Counted from the first letter of the stretch, positions 1 through 55,150 are shown. The stretch is DNA of 64,000 nt from Pholis gunnellus (GCA_910591455.2 OU342824.1:777001-841000); one strand, 5' to 3'. Notes: generated by a model from the letters alone, not told the origin. Translations and numbers: made by a program.

Positions 1-1412
1 GGTCAGTGTGCCAACCCGACACTAATCTTCTATTTCTATTGTGAAGTTTGAAGAAGAGCTTTGCTAAAGCAACACGTCAGTACCAGCTGGTTAGATGCTG
101 CGTTATTGCGCATATGATGCTGAAACAGGAAGCTGCCCCTATTTCAATCTGCACACATTTTGATGGTGAGCCTATCCTTTCTTTAACCAGTCTGGGCATT
201 TCTTCTACACTTATTCAACTGTTGCTCAGAGGGATCTTTGTCCCAAAAGTGCTGAACCTTCACCATGTTTCTGACGCTGACGGGCTCAGATTGTCTCGCT
301 TCTAGTCTCCAAGTCTCGCTCAAGGAGAAGTCTCGTTCTGAAATCCTACGGGAGGTGACTTGTTGCCAGAAGAATACATTGCAGCCTGTTTAACGGATAA
401 TATAAAAAAGGAAAAAGAAGTTGTCCCCATTCCTCACTTAGGCACAAAAACATGGAAAAATAGGATCCAGGCTGAAAAAATAGTAACACTTGAGATGGTT
501 CCAGCTCTATTAGAATCCTGTCTTTAGAAGTCTTTGTGAAGCATTTTGTTACTTGCTTTTAAAGAGCTATAAATGAAGTTATTATTATTATTATTATTAT
601 TATGCACTCGTGTTTCCACATGGTTTTAGTAGAAAACCTCTTTCTACAGTGAAACACCTAAACACAGATAAATCTCTTCTTTTCAGCTGCCAATCGACAG
701 AGTTGCCCACAGCCAACGTGTTGGGAGGAGTGCGACAGACAGACAGCGAAACCAAAACCTTATTTTGTGGTTATCACGTTTTCTGACAAAATAAACTTAA
801 ATAACAACAGCTGTGCTGTGTATTTGGCCATATTTTAAATTGAAAGATCTCAGAGACGGGTTGAGGCAACAGAAAATCCTTCTTAACTTTACCGGCACAC
901 AGCCCCCGACCCTCACTGGGCTTTTGAGAAGTGTTCCTTATACACACAGAAAACGCCAAGCTGGCATTAGAAGATTTGTGCCCTCTGGAGGCCGTTTTGG
1001 TAAAGCTCCGTTTTTGAAGGAAAAAAACACTGTAGTTAGTTTTGCATCATAACCAAGCAGAGCGAACGGCTCCAGCCGGCTCAGCAGCAGGGTCAGATAA
1101 TGTGAAGACGGTAAACACTTGTGTATCCTGTGTCACTCTGAGACGTAGAGAGAAAACAGAAGAGTGAGAGAGGAAGGGAGGGGGGGTTCTACTGCTTAAC
1201 ATGATGAGTGTTAAGTGTGAACAGGAACATTCAAAATGACCCCCCCACGACCCCGGGTTAACCTGATGGAGCTGACCCCCCCCCCACCCCACCCACACAC
1301 AGTGTATGCTAATGTCATAGGGTGAAACAGCTGGGTGTTTGGGTCATGTTGAAAGAGCAGTGAAAGAACAGCTTAGTGATAATGGCATTATTCAGCTGAC
1401 TGAGAGACTCCG

Positions 1413-1418
<6 letters not shown>

Positions 1419-1448
<30 letters not shown>
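1419..1448. repeat. (AG)n microsatellite
   Basis: About 15 perfect AG units in the last visible exoc6 intron. Confidence 0.95.
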
Positions 1449-1449
<1 letters not shown>

Positions 1450-1628
1450 CTTAGCAACAATGCCATTCTTTCACCTGGAGCCAAGGGATGAGCCGCGAGC
1501 AGCCATCTCCCTCTCCAACACTAACAACTAACAGGATCGGACTGAGCTGGTACCATGATTCTTTGAAGGAGAACTACAGTTGGTTAAAACTTAGTTCTAT
1601 CAGTTCTAATAATGGAGTTACACTCACA

Positions 1629-1807
<179 letters not shown>

Positions 1808-3030
1808 TTTTCCTGTGCAGTGAGGTACTTCAGGTGCGCTCACTAGAGCCAGATGCATTCTGGATTTTTTAAACAGATTTCACAGTGTAAAAAAGGACTT
1901 GTCTGTGCTCTCTGGTGGAAAACTATGTAATGAATACAGTTCTAAATGAGCTGAATCATATCTTTGGCATTCCTCTACTGACTGTTCTTGTTATTTACTG
2001 GCTGGGTAATGCGTCTATACCGATATACCTGCGATACATTGATGAGACTATCCACCAGCTGGTAGGGCTCCAATGCTCACTTTCACCTCCAAATGAAGGG
2101 GTTTAGATAATCTGGATTATAGGGCCAATGAGAGAAAAAATAAGTAAATCAAGGCCACCATTTATCCATTTGTGCGCACAAGATGAAATTCGTGGCCTCA
2201 ATTTAATTAAATTGTTCCCACGATTTGGTTTATTCCTGCGCACCAGACACAGAGCCAGAACATGTCTTGATAACTCATCCACAATCTAAAATAAAGCTAA
2301 ATGAGAGGGCATATATATCCATAGATATCTCTAACCAAGGACGAGGGTTGTAATGGTATACTGGTATCAAACCGATGGTTACCCTACCATGTACATTTTC
2401 TTATCTATGGCGTGAGTGTGTGTGTTTGTGTGAGAGAGAGAGTAAAGGTGCAGACAGGAGCAGTCTGGCTCACACATCTACAGTATATGTTGATTGTTAA
2501 CATTCATGGGACATTATTTCACAGCTGATGTTACTTTTCATTTAACATGCTGTAGTGCTGCTAACATCTGAGCTCACATGATTCAGACATGTTCTGTTCT
2601 CAATGCTTTAAGGATCATCATAACTGATGATGATAACAATAATACTAATAATAATGAAGTCATTTTAAATTGCAGCCCGATCAAAACATACAAAGTTGAG
2701 GATTTTCTCCTTCTATGCACATGTTTTGTCTCTATGATATCAAAAACAATGCAGCCTGTGGAGGGTAATTACCCTCACAGAACCTTTTTGCCACTTGAGA
2801 ACCATTTCTCAATATCCAACCCCACCCAGGGGAATGTCATTCACACACCACTCCACTCCACTCCACTCTGTCACATATGTCTGACGGATGACCCCGAATG
2901 CAGTGGAGACAACCATCAGTGGGATCTAGTAGGATTCTGCTGGGCGAGCAGAGTCATGTTAAAGAGTCAAAAGGTAAACACTTCTGGGAAATATTCAGCT
3001 TTTGGCATGAGAGAGATAGAGAGAGATAGG

Positions 3031-3059
3031 CTGTGTGTGTGTGTGTGTGTGTGTGTGTG
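3031..3059. repeat. (GT)n microsatellite
   Basis: About 14 GT units. Confidence 0.95.
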
Positions 3060-6000
3060 GTAGTCAATTGTCACTGTGGAAGGTCGACTTGTACAAGTCC
3101 TGAAAAAAAACCCACTGGCAGTCATTATGTTGAATGTTTGCTCCAAATCCCAAAGGCTCGCCTCTCAATAACTATGTGCAATGAGCTTTGGGTAATGATT
3201 GGAAGAATGGGATTGTGGACACAAACAGCCGTAATGGTTCTTTCAGGGTGGCTGGGCTCGCCATTACAGATGGGGTGGGAAGACCTTCCCTGCGTGCTGC
3301 CACCGCATTATTTATTTGATCTGGATCACCAGCGGAAAATGGGTGAAAGTTTGTAAATATGATTGGAAATGTTAAAAATACTCTGTTTCATAATTGAATA
3401 CTTGCTATAATCCAATTACAGTCAAGTTTTATTTGCCAGTGGTCCAGAACATAAAAAACAGTAAATTATAATAAAGTTTGTGGCAGAAATGTTAGTCTCA
3501 TCTTTGACCCATTGGAACGTTTTGTTGTATTCTTCCTTTGTGAAGCAGGAAAAGGAATGCTATAGGTTTATTATATGCACAATAGCACGACGGCGTGCTG
3601 CATGCAGTCATTAAAACGATTGAACAACGGCCACAAAGTATCTGTCCCCACCATCAATTTGAAATGAGCTACAGAAGTGTTTTCAATATGCTGAAAAACA
3701 CAAGCAATGCTGACAAAAGAACTCTTAACAATATCAGTACAAATTTGATCTACAACCAAGAGGTGACGAAGCTGCATCCAGCGGATGTCCAGGGTTAGGC
3801 TGATGTGAATTTAGGTTTACGATTAACGGAAAGAGCCGGAGTGGAAGAAAAAGAGAATGACGTGTGTGTGTGCTCTTTGTCCCTGTGACATTAGTTGATG
3901 GCTTACCATGAAATCCTTGGTTTCACCTTTACGTTGAGACACTAAGTCAGGGTGCTCTGAAACTCTAGAAATCCCTCTCAGCTTTCCTTCCCTTCTTTAG
4001 ATGCTATTGTCTTATAATGGAAGACAAGGCTATTCTCCCTAACTTCAGGTGTTGGCACTCATACAGATGCAAATACCCACTAAAATGAGTGCCTATATGC
4101 AGTTTAAAAAAAAAGGTTTGCTTTGTCGTGTTCAATGTCTAGAATGTGACAGAAAACAAGTTTAGTAAACAACAAAAACATTACAGTGGTTAGTTCTGTT
4201 TATATCTACTCTTTCAAACTCTCAAACCAGAGTTGGGGATGGTTTGAACAGCAGAAAGACTAACCAAGAAAGTGACTGCATTTTGTCTGACTGGAGTCTG
4301 GTGGTTTGGGGGCGAGTATATGATAATTGTCCTATTCCCTGTTGATTTTGTCCCTGCATGACAAAGTAGTTCTCTGGCGATGTTTTTTCATGCATGGATT
4401 ACTTTTTCAAATCCTGGTAACTTACTAAAAGTTATATCTTGAAAAAATGGGTAGCCATCCCATGTCAAAGGGGACACTTGCAGAAACCTCCCCACGTCTT
4501 GGCACTTTTGAGTGTTTGAGTAGTGGTGGTGGGTTTACAGCAGAGTTTTTAGCAGTTTATTCACAATGAATGGCATCCTGTTGTGTCTCCAGTGTTTGAA
4601 CTAGAGCTAGACCGGCCACGCTGATATATCTGCAGATATTAGCATATGTATGTATATGTTGGCCAATAAGAAAAAATAAATTGCAGAGCAGAAACAGAAT
4701 CTCTATTATATAGACCATCAATAAATAAAAAAACTAAACTCCTATTAATCTAAATGAGCAAGTTTCAAGATGTATGAAATTTGATTTCTTAAAGACAATA
4801 TAACGTTTCATATGTGTTATATGGTGCATTAAATCACTGAGGTGTAGAATATTCTTGATCTCCAGTGCATTAACATACACTCTGTTGCAGGCAACAGCAA
4901 ATAGTAGCACTCAAATCTTTCTATGTTGACCAACCTTTTAGTGTGTTACTGACATCACATATGTTGCCCTAAATGTTTGACTTGACTCAATCATTCTAAA
5001 TGGTTCCAGGATAACGATCTAAAAGGCAGTCATAGCTACGAAATCCAAAGTCATCATATGAAGAGAAAGTAAAGGGATGACCTCTGGGTAACCTCACCAA
5101 ACCCTTTACCTAAGGCTAGGATTAACATGTCAAGCAGGCAGCCTGCATAAAGGGAACATGAACACATCTTGTCTAATGAGATGCTTCACAGGAAACTAAG
5201 CTTTAGTTGAAAACAGGCCCAGGTAGGGCTGTAGCTACCGCTGAGAACACTGAGGTCAGGTCCTTTGAGGGGGTTTTGGCAACCAGGTGCAGTTTTTATA
5301 CATACAGTTAATAACAAAACAATTATTTATTTAATTTATAATTATTTTTTGGGTCAGTCATTTTCTAATAATATCCCCTGAAGTTTCCTGGGAAGAAGTA
5401 TATGATTTGGTAGAATTGATAGAGAAAATACAGACAATGTTACTTGCATTGATTTTCTAAGCAGATCTTGATTTCCAGGAGAATTTCTCTGAAAACCAAG
5501 TTTATAAATTTACAGTAGAACTCGTACTAAACTTTTAATAATTGCTGAAACCTATTATTGCCTGTATTGCCTATATGCCTGACATTTTACAAGATCAGTG
5601 CTGTACCAAATTTGAACCTGAGGCAACTGAAACAGGATTTAGACCTTTCTGTTAGGAAATAAAACGGCTTTTATAAAATGCAACAACTACCGTTTTGATA
5701 TAAAGCATTTCTTCCCTAGAGTAATTAAGAGGCCAAATATTTCCTCATCCCCTTGTTGCTGGACCTTATTAAAAGCTCTTTCTATAGCTGTGTGCTCTAT
5801 ATCTCATCCGTCTAGATCTGGTCTGTTGAGGCACCGGTTTAAGCTGGCATATGGCTGAGACTCCTTCACCTTTATGCCTTTGCATAAGAGTTGATGATTT
5901 TTGGAACAGTGGAAAGACAAAGCAAGATGGGTTTTGTGAGTTTCTGTCCAATATGAATGAAGTGTGTTTTACGATGAGTTAACAAGGCAGTTAAGCCTGT

Positions 6001-6674
6001 CTTAGTTCGGTCTACAAATTTGAGATGTAAGAATATTTCCTAAATTTACATTTTCATTTCTCAGACTCAAGAGGGCTTGTAACGAACTTGCCGCAGCAGG
6101 AGAAATCAGCTTTCTCGATCGATATATCACTCACTGGGGAATTTATTTCTTCAGCAGCACTTATTGGAAATCTACATAAAAGGTGGCAAATTCTCCCTTT
6201 AATTTTTCAGTCTTCTTTCTGTGTTTTCAACAAACTTCCTCAGTATAGTGCTGTGACCTGGACTGGATGCAGAGCCAAGCCTTCACCTCAGGCTCAGATT
6301 AACAAATCAGCACAGACACAAGTTAATGAGACCCAGCAACACTTTACATACCACTGGTGTTCACAACAAAAAGGGAGGCAGGGGCTTTGTGCTTGTGTAT
6401 TTGGGAATAGGAATTTTCTTGCGCAGGTGAACCTTGGGACAGGTGAAAGTTGAAAAGGTAACACAAAGACATGAGTCTGGAAAAGAAGCAGCCAGTGAAA
6501 CACAATATTGTTGGAGAGGTGAGGTGTGGGACAGCTGAGAAGTGAAGCGGAAAACGGTGGAAACGGACTGAAGCCAAAGAAATGACTTTGTAACTAAATC
6601 TAAATTATTGGTCCGTTCTGGCTTTGTTCTTTATTTCTTGGTTGAAGCACTTGGCTATAAACAGTTTTAAGCAG

Positions 6675-7666
6675 AATTGACCATTTGCTTAGCCCCGCCC
6701 CCTGCTGCTACTCTGTCGAGCTGTCAGAGCTACCGTAGAGACCACTGTGTCACAAACTGCACTTTCTGAATAGATATAACAGCTTTATGGAAAATTGAAA
6801 AAGTGATTTCAGAGAGAAGCAGTCAGAAGGACAATAGGCGTTTGAGGGATAAATCCAGGACGCCAAACTGAGTAAAAACAGGTTAAAAAAATAAAGCTAG
6901 AAGCTAAAGCTACAGATCACAGAGTAAAAGTGAACCACCTCATCACCTGGCGATTGAAACAAAAGACAATGAAATGAAGTAACAACACTGTTCCTGTTAC
7001 AATGGTTAAAAAACAAAAGCAGCATGTGTACTTTCAGTATACCTTCAATAGCTAGAGTAGAATAGAAGTGCTAATGCTAAATTATGCTAACGTACTCTGC
7101 TAAATGACTGTAATGTAATGTAAAAATGAACAGACGCTTTTATCCAAAGCGACTTACAATAAGTGTATTCAACATAGGTATTTCCCAAACAAGCATCTAA
7201 GAGCATAACCCAGAGCCAAAGTACAGTGCAGAAACCAACGAAAACAAGTGCAACAAACTAGTATGAATACAATAAGTGCTAAGTGGAAGGCTCAGGGTAT
7301 TACTTCTTGAAAAGGTGAGTTTTCAACCTGCGCCGAAAGATGGGCAACGACTCTGCTATCCTGACGTCAGTGGGAAGTTCATTCCACCACTGTGGGGCCA
7401 GGACAGAGAAAAGCCGTGACCGGGTCGATCGGCCGGGTCGGTTAACACTGCATGTTTTTACATTGAAACGTTTTAGAAACGTGTAAACCTTTAACGAGTA
7501 TCACTATTGCACAATGTTTATCCATGACTAGCTTCAAATCCACTAAAGCAGCCTGGAAATGAAAACGGATTGCATTACAGTCTAGCAGAGCCTGGTCAAA
7601 GCTGGATGACTAAGCTGTAATTGGTCAGTCTGTGTTTGAGGGGCGGGACTTAGTGAAGGGTCAATT
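6675..7666. mobile_element. Decayed DNA-transposon-like element with inverted ends
   Basis: The left end reads AATTGACC...CTTAGCCCCGCCCC. The right end is its imperfect reverse complement (GGGGCGGGACTTAG...GGTCAATT). No clear target duplication and no transposase. A related end (GGGGCTTAGCTAAGGGTCAA) occurs at 19,457-19,483. A second repeat (7,096-7,440) sits inside it. Confidence 0.5.
7096..7440 (-). repeat. Dispersed fish repeat with inverted SINE-type tail
   Basis: It begins CTGCTAAATGACTGTAATG, then carries the reverse complement of the tail AAGTCGCTTTGG.TAAAAG.GTCTG also present in the SINE at 25,265-25,325. The rest is not recognised. Confidence 0.55.
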
Positions 7667-8203
7667 GTATGTGTCAGTGGAGGAAAGCCTCTAAATATGG
7701 AATACTTAGAATACTCAGTTGAACAACTGGGCATCATTTCAAAACAGCATTGGAACCTGTTAGCTCTCTGAACTTGACTGACTAGTCTTTAAAGCCCCTG
7801 AACATATAACACATTTTGCGTTGGAGACTTCCACTGGTAGTAGCCAACCCTCTCCTCACACATCCGACCCAGGCCGTGTTGCATGATAAGATTGACAGTT
7901 TTTAGCCCAATCACAACTTAAAATCCCACCAAATGTTGACCAAAGCAGCCCAATTTTCATCTACAAGCCCAACGCTATTTGTCCCAGCCCAACTTAATCG
8001 AAAACCAGGCCAATCTGGCAACACTGGACCCTGGATTTTCTTATTATTCCATTAACAAAGGCTTGACATAAGAACATAAACTTAAGCTAGAAATTCAACA
8101 CATAAATGAAATAACTATCATGAGACAAAGTTTGGAGCAATAGATGAATCTGTTCAAAACTTGACTGTTGATTTGTTCTATACAGCTCAGTGAGACAGTT
8201 TAC

Positions 8204-49016
<40,813 letters not shown>

Positions 49017-49908
49017 GATTGTTATGTGTGTATTATGGCTATCACTGCAGCTACAGCAGAGTGCCGTTCAGTATGAGGTCTGGTCGGTGGGGGGCGCACT
49101 ACAGCTGTAATGAATTCAACGTCAGCAGCTTTGTTTCCACGTACAGTATCCTGTACGTTACATTAGGTTAGTCACAGGAACACACTTGCACATCCCCAAA
49201 CATTTACCTCAAAACACTGTGGCCATTGGCCAACATGGAAAACCATATGGGTTGTTAGTTATTGTCTCCATTGTTGAATTATAGAATGTATACGAATGTA
49301 TATCAGCTTAGCAAGTAACATTATAATTAAATTGGTTATCATGTTTTCCATAAGAACAAAGCGATTACACAGGCTGTATAAATGACTTAAAATCACATTT
49401 AGTTTTATTGATTGAGAATGGATACCCACTTAAATAGTTTCGTATATTCATCTTTCTAAAAAAAAAAAAAGGTGTTTAATTATGAAGTCCAAAAAATACA
49501 AAATATTATAAGTACACAGTCACGTGTAGATCAAAAAATAGATTTACATACTAATCCCCCAAACTTGTTTTTTGATACCAGCCTGCACATGGCCCCATAC
49601 ATTTCGACCAGTCAGTTGGTTGAAGTAATACGTGGGTCAAAACAAGTACTCAAGCACTCTGCTCATAAGGCTCATTTATTTGTCTGTTTAAAGTGTTTTA
49701 ACAGCACATTGCACTAAAAGCTCAATTACACCTTTGGTATTATAAGCAAATATAAAATACATGCATGTTTCCTTGGTTGTTGGCTCTTGATGTGAATATT
49801 AGGACCAATCAGCATTTTAAATCATTCATTTTGTAGGTCAGGTTAACCATCTGTGGTATCCAGCAGATGAAAAGAAATAAAAAAGTCCTGAATATTACAC
49901 AGGTTTAC
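49017..49908. promoter_or_regulatory. Putative promoter and 5' UTR region of exoc6 exon 1
   Basis: It lies between canonical exon 1 and the upstream alternative first exon, so it should contain the promoter and 5' UTR of the canonical transcript. I see no clear TATA box. A GC-rich patch (GGTCGGTGGGGGGCGCACTA, 49,083-49,102) is close to the start. Inferred from position only. Confidence 0.35.
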
Positions 49909-50048
49909 CTTAAGGTGGTTCCTAGAGGCAGGTCCACGGATTCTAACTCAGCAAAGATATTCCCAAAAGCCCTCTCTTCTTCTTTGTTCTCTTCTTCACT
50001 TTGACTGGGAGGGTCAGGTAGCGCAGCATGGACCCTGTCACTGGCCAT
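49909..50048 (-). CDS. exoc6: Candidate alternative first exon of exoc6
   Basis: The ATG at 50,048 opens 46 codons plus two bases, starts MASDRVHAALPDPPSQSEEE and ends ELESVDLPLGTTL+AG, followed by donor AG|GTAAAC. Phase 2 is exactly what exon 2 needs: AG plus G gives Arg, then SIYDDQP. The last residues (E-L-E-S-V-D...TLR) parallel the end of canonical exon 1 (E-I-E-S-T-D...PTLR). An in-frame TAG lies five codons upstream of the ATG. Kozak context is good (G at -3, G at +4). The new N terminus is acidic (SEEENKEEE) and 14 residues longer. Transcript support is not known; the call rests on phase, splice donor and residue similarity. Confidence 0.75.
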
Positions 50049-50113
50049 TTCTGTCTTCAGATTCTAAGTATGATGACTACATTTCTGAATGTGTGAAAGA
50101 GAAGGAAACCAAG

Positions 50114-50229
<116 letters not shown>

Positions 50230-51495
50230 TGGATTTCAGGGCACCTGCTACGGTCAGCAGAAAAAGAGGGAGCAACAGGAAAAAGAAACCTTGTGATTCG
50301 CTGGACTTTGAAGCCAACAAAACGAACTTCAGCTGCTCCGTGTGTGTACATTTGTCTCATATAGGACTGTAAAATGTGAAAAAACACCACGAAGAAGCCT
50401 TTATTCACCATTGCAGATTCAAAACACAAAGTCAGCACTCAAACTCGAGATCAAATGTTGAGTTTTGGATCCTTGCAATGAGTAAACAAATGCAGGCATG
50501 ACAAGAGAGTGAGGAGGTGGTATGTACTGAAATTCATATTATTTAAAAAAAATAAAATAAACAGAAATAATACTAACATTTGTACGTCTGATAACACTGA
50601 ACCTGCACTTGAAAATCAGAGAGTGAATTCAACTTTAAAATGCACACTGCAGCGTCACTGACTCTGAAACAGAAATCAGATCGTGCTCTACCTACCAAAA
50701 GATCCACAGATAGCCTGCAGTTACAACTAAATGCAGTCAGAGTTTTGGCTAAAGCACATAAATAGTAAAAGTGGTATCTTGGTCACTGTGGCCTTTCAAA
50801 GTGATTAAGGTGCTTATTGTTTTGCAACTTTATATGGAGACAACTGTTCTTGTAAACCCACATGCTGCCTTAGGTCTTTCAGCAATAGTTTATATATACA
50901 AAGTACCTTCAGCTGTTATATGCTGGCAGTGGTGGATTATATATCCAGTTCTTTAATCTTTTACGAAGTAAAAGTAACAATGTCAGAATACTAGTCCTGC
51001 ATTCAAACTTTAACTTTGCTTGGGTCTTGTGAGAGACAGATTTTAAAAAGAAGGGTCAAAATTGAAGAAGAGACTAAGATATCCTGACTTTTAGTCTTCC
51101 ATATATAAACAGTTCTATTAAAATACTAATAGGTGTATTATCATTATTATTATATTGTTTGTGAATGTGTGCATGTGTAAACAGACTTGGGTTTCCTCAT
51201 ATTCTCTACTTTTAGTTGTTGTAAGCTAAATGAATAACTATGTCAATGTGTAAGTGAGCCACTTGAGGGGTGTGGTGGATAACAATAAATGGAACCACAG
51301 AAAGGTTACCACATTGTTTGAAACTAGATTTTGAGTAAGGCAGCAGGCCTTGACCAACTTACACAACCACTTTCTATTTCCTGCTATTCTTCTCGAAATG
51401 GATTGGCCCATTAGGAGTGTGTGGTTGACAATAAGCTCCTTACAAAAGCCCTGACTATGAGTTTCCTTATTACTCCACCAAAAACAAGAAGTCGG

Positions 51496-51496
<1 letters not shown>

Positions 51497-51529
<33 letters not shown>

Positions 51530-51666
51530 CAACAGTATAGGAAATGTGTCAGAGTTGCGGGAACAGACACACAGATGGTATACAATGAGGGAAAGAGAGG
51601 CAGGGCTGTAAAGATATAAGATGACAGATAGATGGATGGAAAATAAACATAAACGTATTTCCTCTG

Positions 51667-51721
<55 letters not shown>
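51497..51721. repeat. Two (CA)n arrays with a spacer of about 140 bases
   Basis: CA runs at 51,497-51,527 and 51,670-51,721; the spacer is unique. Confidence 0.95.
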
Positions 51722-51726
<5 letters not shown>

Positions 51727-53362
51727 CTTTCTTTAAGTGTCCCTAACTATGGTCAAGATTAGTAAAAGATTGTGGTTTTTTGAAATACACTGTGGTTAAA
51801 TGTGCTCAATACAAAATTCAGAGCATCTATTGCCTCCACGCGGTCACATGGGAGAAGTTTGCCTTTGGGGCTTTCTGAAAGGCCTAATTTAAACCCAAAC
51901 CATGACCTTTTCTTAAACCTAACAAAGTAGGGTTGTTGCCTAAACTGAATGAAAACTCCTCCCATGTGCAGCTGGTGGCTAAATGCGAACGGTTCTAACA
52001 GCACTAATGGTTCTAACAGTGCAAACAACAACAACTTTGCTGATAGAGCTAACAGTGTTCCCTGCAGGAGAACCGGAGGGTGGGTGCTATGTTACCGCGA
52101 CAACGCCGTCAGTGTTATTTAATTCCTACCAAGTGATAATCATGTGTGCACATGTCCCTTTTCAAAGAGGATATGTGGATCATAGCAGTGAGGGTCTACT
52201 GTGAACTGTCCCTCTGCCTATTCTTCTCTCCGAGTGCTCTTCCTCTCCATGCTCTGCCAGCTTCCTGCCAGCTTCCTGTGTCTGTCCGGAGCACAGGCTG
52301 CTATACAAGCGCTGACCTCTATTGTAAATTACCCTCCTCACAAATACCACTGAAGGACATCCTGGAATGGAGACAGTCCACCGTTGAAGCCATGGAGGTT
52401 GTCCAGATGTTTCAGACAAGGCCCAATGGACATTGTTTTAAGTCTCAGTTCAACATTTTGGGAAAAACACAAGTTTGATACAAACTAAATAGAAAACCGC
52501 CTCCTGGGTGTGTTTACCCTAGCTTAGCGACAAAGACTGGAAGCAGGGATAATACGAGAATGACACAGAATGATCAGCTGAATCTGCTGCTCCCCTCGAC
52601 TTTAGACCTTACACTGAGCCTCAGCTCACTGCTCAGCAGTGCGGTCTGTAGCTTTACCGTCCTGGTTCTCTCTCACCGCTCTCATAGCATCGCTGGAAGC
52701 TGTTTCAGAGACAAGGTCTATGAACCCCACTGCACGCCGCCTGCTCAGTAGCAGTAGGTGTAGTGTTACATATAGTTTGTGAGATATGATTTGTGATTTG
52801 CCTGTTGCCATGCAGTGCTCATATAGCATTACAAACATCCTGGCCTAAACTGTGGAAATCCTCGGTGGAACAAGTCATATCTGTCTTGTTTGTGTGTATC
52901 TAGAACACTTATCTACCAAGTAGCAGTCCATAATATCTTTGGTAGGCAGTAAAAACATAAACATTTACATAAACCGATTTTATACTGGTGAAAAAGGTTT
53001 TTACATAATGCACCCATTGTGTAGAGGTTGTTTGGAATGACACATGGCTGCCAACTGCTGCTGGTGGACTGTCATTTCAGTATGCCTTCTAAACTTTTCT
53101 ACATTATCCTTACAAAGTAATCAACTAATCAACTATGTGTAGAAACCTTTAAGCTCTGCTGTATGTTTGCAACTGCTGAAGGTAAAGGGTAACTTCAGCA
53201 TTTTTCAACCATGTTTTTCGTCATTTTAGTGACCAATAACCAAGTTTAGTTAGTCACTTAGACACAAAAACACTGGGGAAAAGGGTTCATGTTGAAAAAT
53301 GACAAAGTTACTCTTTTACAGGTGCTGTGTCGAGGTGTATCAGTAGTACTGACCCTTTACAG

Positions 53363-54097
53363 CAGTGGTTCTCAACCTTTTTTCAGTGATGTACCCCCTG
53401 TGAAATATTCTTTTCAGCCAAGTACCCCCGAACCAGTGCAAAGCATTTTTGGTTGAAACAAATATGTAATACATAGCGCTGTGCCATCAGTGTCTGATTT
53501 ATTAAACTGACAACACTGAAGATTGCATTGTTGCATTGAACTGAGTGCTTTTGCATTTATATTTTAGTGAGAAACTTGTGCTCGTGCTTCACTGAGGATC
53601 TTTGTCAGTCTTGGTGGCAGGGAGGCAACTACTGTGATCAAGCTCTTCTCCAGGCACAGTCTGTTTCTTTGCTTTGTTTTGATCAGTCATTACAGAGAAG
53701 GAGGCCTCACATAAATATGTGGAGTCAAAGGGTAGTAGCTGCTCCAAAGCGTTCTGTCCCAGGTCAGGGTGCTCCTGCTTCACACACACCCAAAACTGTG
53801 TGAGTGTTGATGTGGCAAACTTCATCTGGAGGCCACGGTCAGATGACACTTCCAGGAGTTGTTCCTGATAAGTGAGAGGTAGCTCGCTTCCGTTTACTTC
53901 GGACAAGAGAAATGGGTTTCTCACCCAATCCAGCTGCGCAGATTTCTCCTCCATGAAAGTAGGAATGAAAATCTTGAATCAAGTTGGTCAAATGTCCCAC
54001 TATGACCGACATGACTGGAGCTCTGTCTAATTTTAAACCCCCTGGAGTGCCTTCACGTACCCCCAGGGGTACACGTACCCCCATTTGAGAACCACTG
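53363..54097 (-). mobile_element. hAT element with transposase C-terminal remnant
   Basis: CAGTGGTTCTCAACCTTTTT at the left and TTTGAGAACCACTG at the right are inverted ends. The 8-bp duplication CTTTACAG is exact (53,355-53,362 and 54,098-54,105). GTACCCCC motifs recur near both ends. Internal deletion derivative. Confidence 0.95.
53589..53954 (-). pseudogene. hAT transposase dimerisation-domain remnant
   Basis: A 121-codon frame containing LQMKFATSTLTQFWVCVKQE, then LEQLLPFDSTYLCEASFSVM. This is the C-terminal hATC dimerisation region typical of ZBED5-like proteins and their parent Charlie-type transposases. The catalytic DDE core is absent and the tail is frameshifted. Confidence 0.85.
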
Positions 54098-54818
54098 CTT
54101 TACAGGACTACAACTGAGGTCTCTTTCCTGTGCACGGCTTCAAAAGTGTTGTAATAGTAATCCATGGCCTGTCAGTGGTGTCTATTTGTGTGTTTTTCAC
54201 TTTGAACTCGTTGTTCCACCGCCCTCAGAGAGCAGTTGGAGCAGCTGACTGTGAGGCAGAACTAACCAGTGCTGACCTGCAGAGGGAGACACAGAGCACT
54301 TTTCTCTAACTATCCTCATCCGATGTGTTTTGCAGATTTGTCTTGAAATACATTATATTAGAAAATACTTTTAATGTCACATTTGAATCTAATACATTTA
54401 ATCCACTACCAAGAGGCTCCTTCTCTCATCAATTATACAGTAACAAATTATACATCCATCATGCATTCATTTACACACACAGTACAGGGACACACCCCAG
54501 AATGCTTTGCATTGAGTAAACATGCACTGACAAACCCCTGTAGGAAACGTGACATCATTTGAGCTCCACTTTATACATTGTGTCTATGTGTTACCGTCTA
54601 CCCACTTACTTTCAGTACAGATATATTTAAATCTTAAACATCTATTTAGTACCATAGATAATATGTCTTATTTTTCATGTTCTTCCATTGTTAGTGTTTA
54701 CTCCTTTGCAGTGGCGGGCCGTGTATTTTATACCTGGGCCTTCAGTGTCCTTTTACAGTTGAACCACCTCCTAATAACCTCATTATGACACCACAGCTAC
54801 GGTTATTATTTGTTTCTA

Positions 54819-55150
54819 GGGGTGTAACAATACACGTATTCATATTAAACCGTTCAGTACGAGGCTCACGAACCGAACAATACGTTTGAATAATACTAGT
54901 GCGTTTGTAAAATGCAGAAGCTTAAATTGTGGGAAATATAATGGTTTCGGTGGAGCCACTGCACTCAAACTTGCAACCCACCCAACGTGCTGTCTGACAC
55001 ACCCACCACGGAAGACAAACATTGTACACGGCACGTGTATTCCTGAGGCTATGCTAAACTAGCTTAGCAGGAAAACAACACACACAAACTCACGCTACAA
55101 GCTCACATGCTACAAACTCTCCTCGCAGCGTTTAGCTGTTCCCTACTGAT
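54819..55150. mobile_element. Transposon terminal fragment
   Basis: TAGGGGTGTAACAATACACG followed by TATTCATATTAAACCGTTCA and GTACGAGGCTCACGAACCGA is a common fish hAT-like terminus. The opposite end was not found, so the right border is a guess. Confidence 0.45.
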
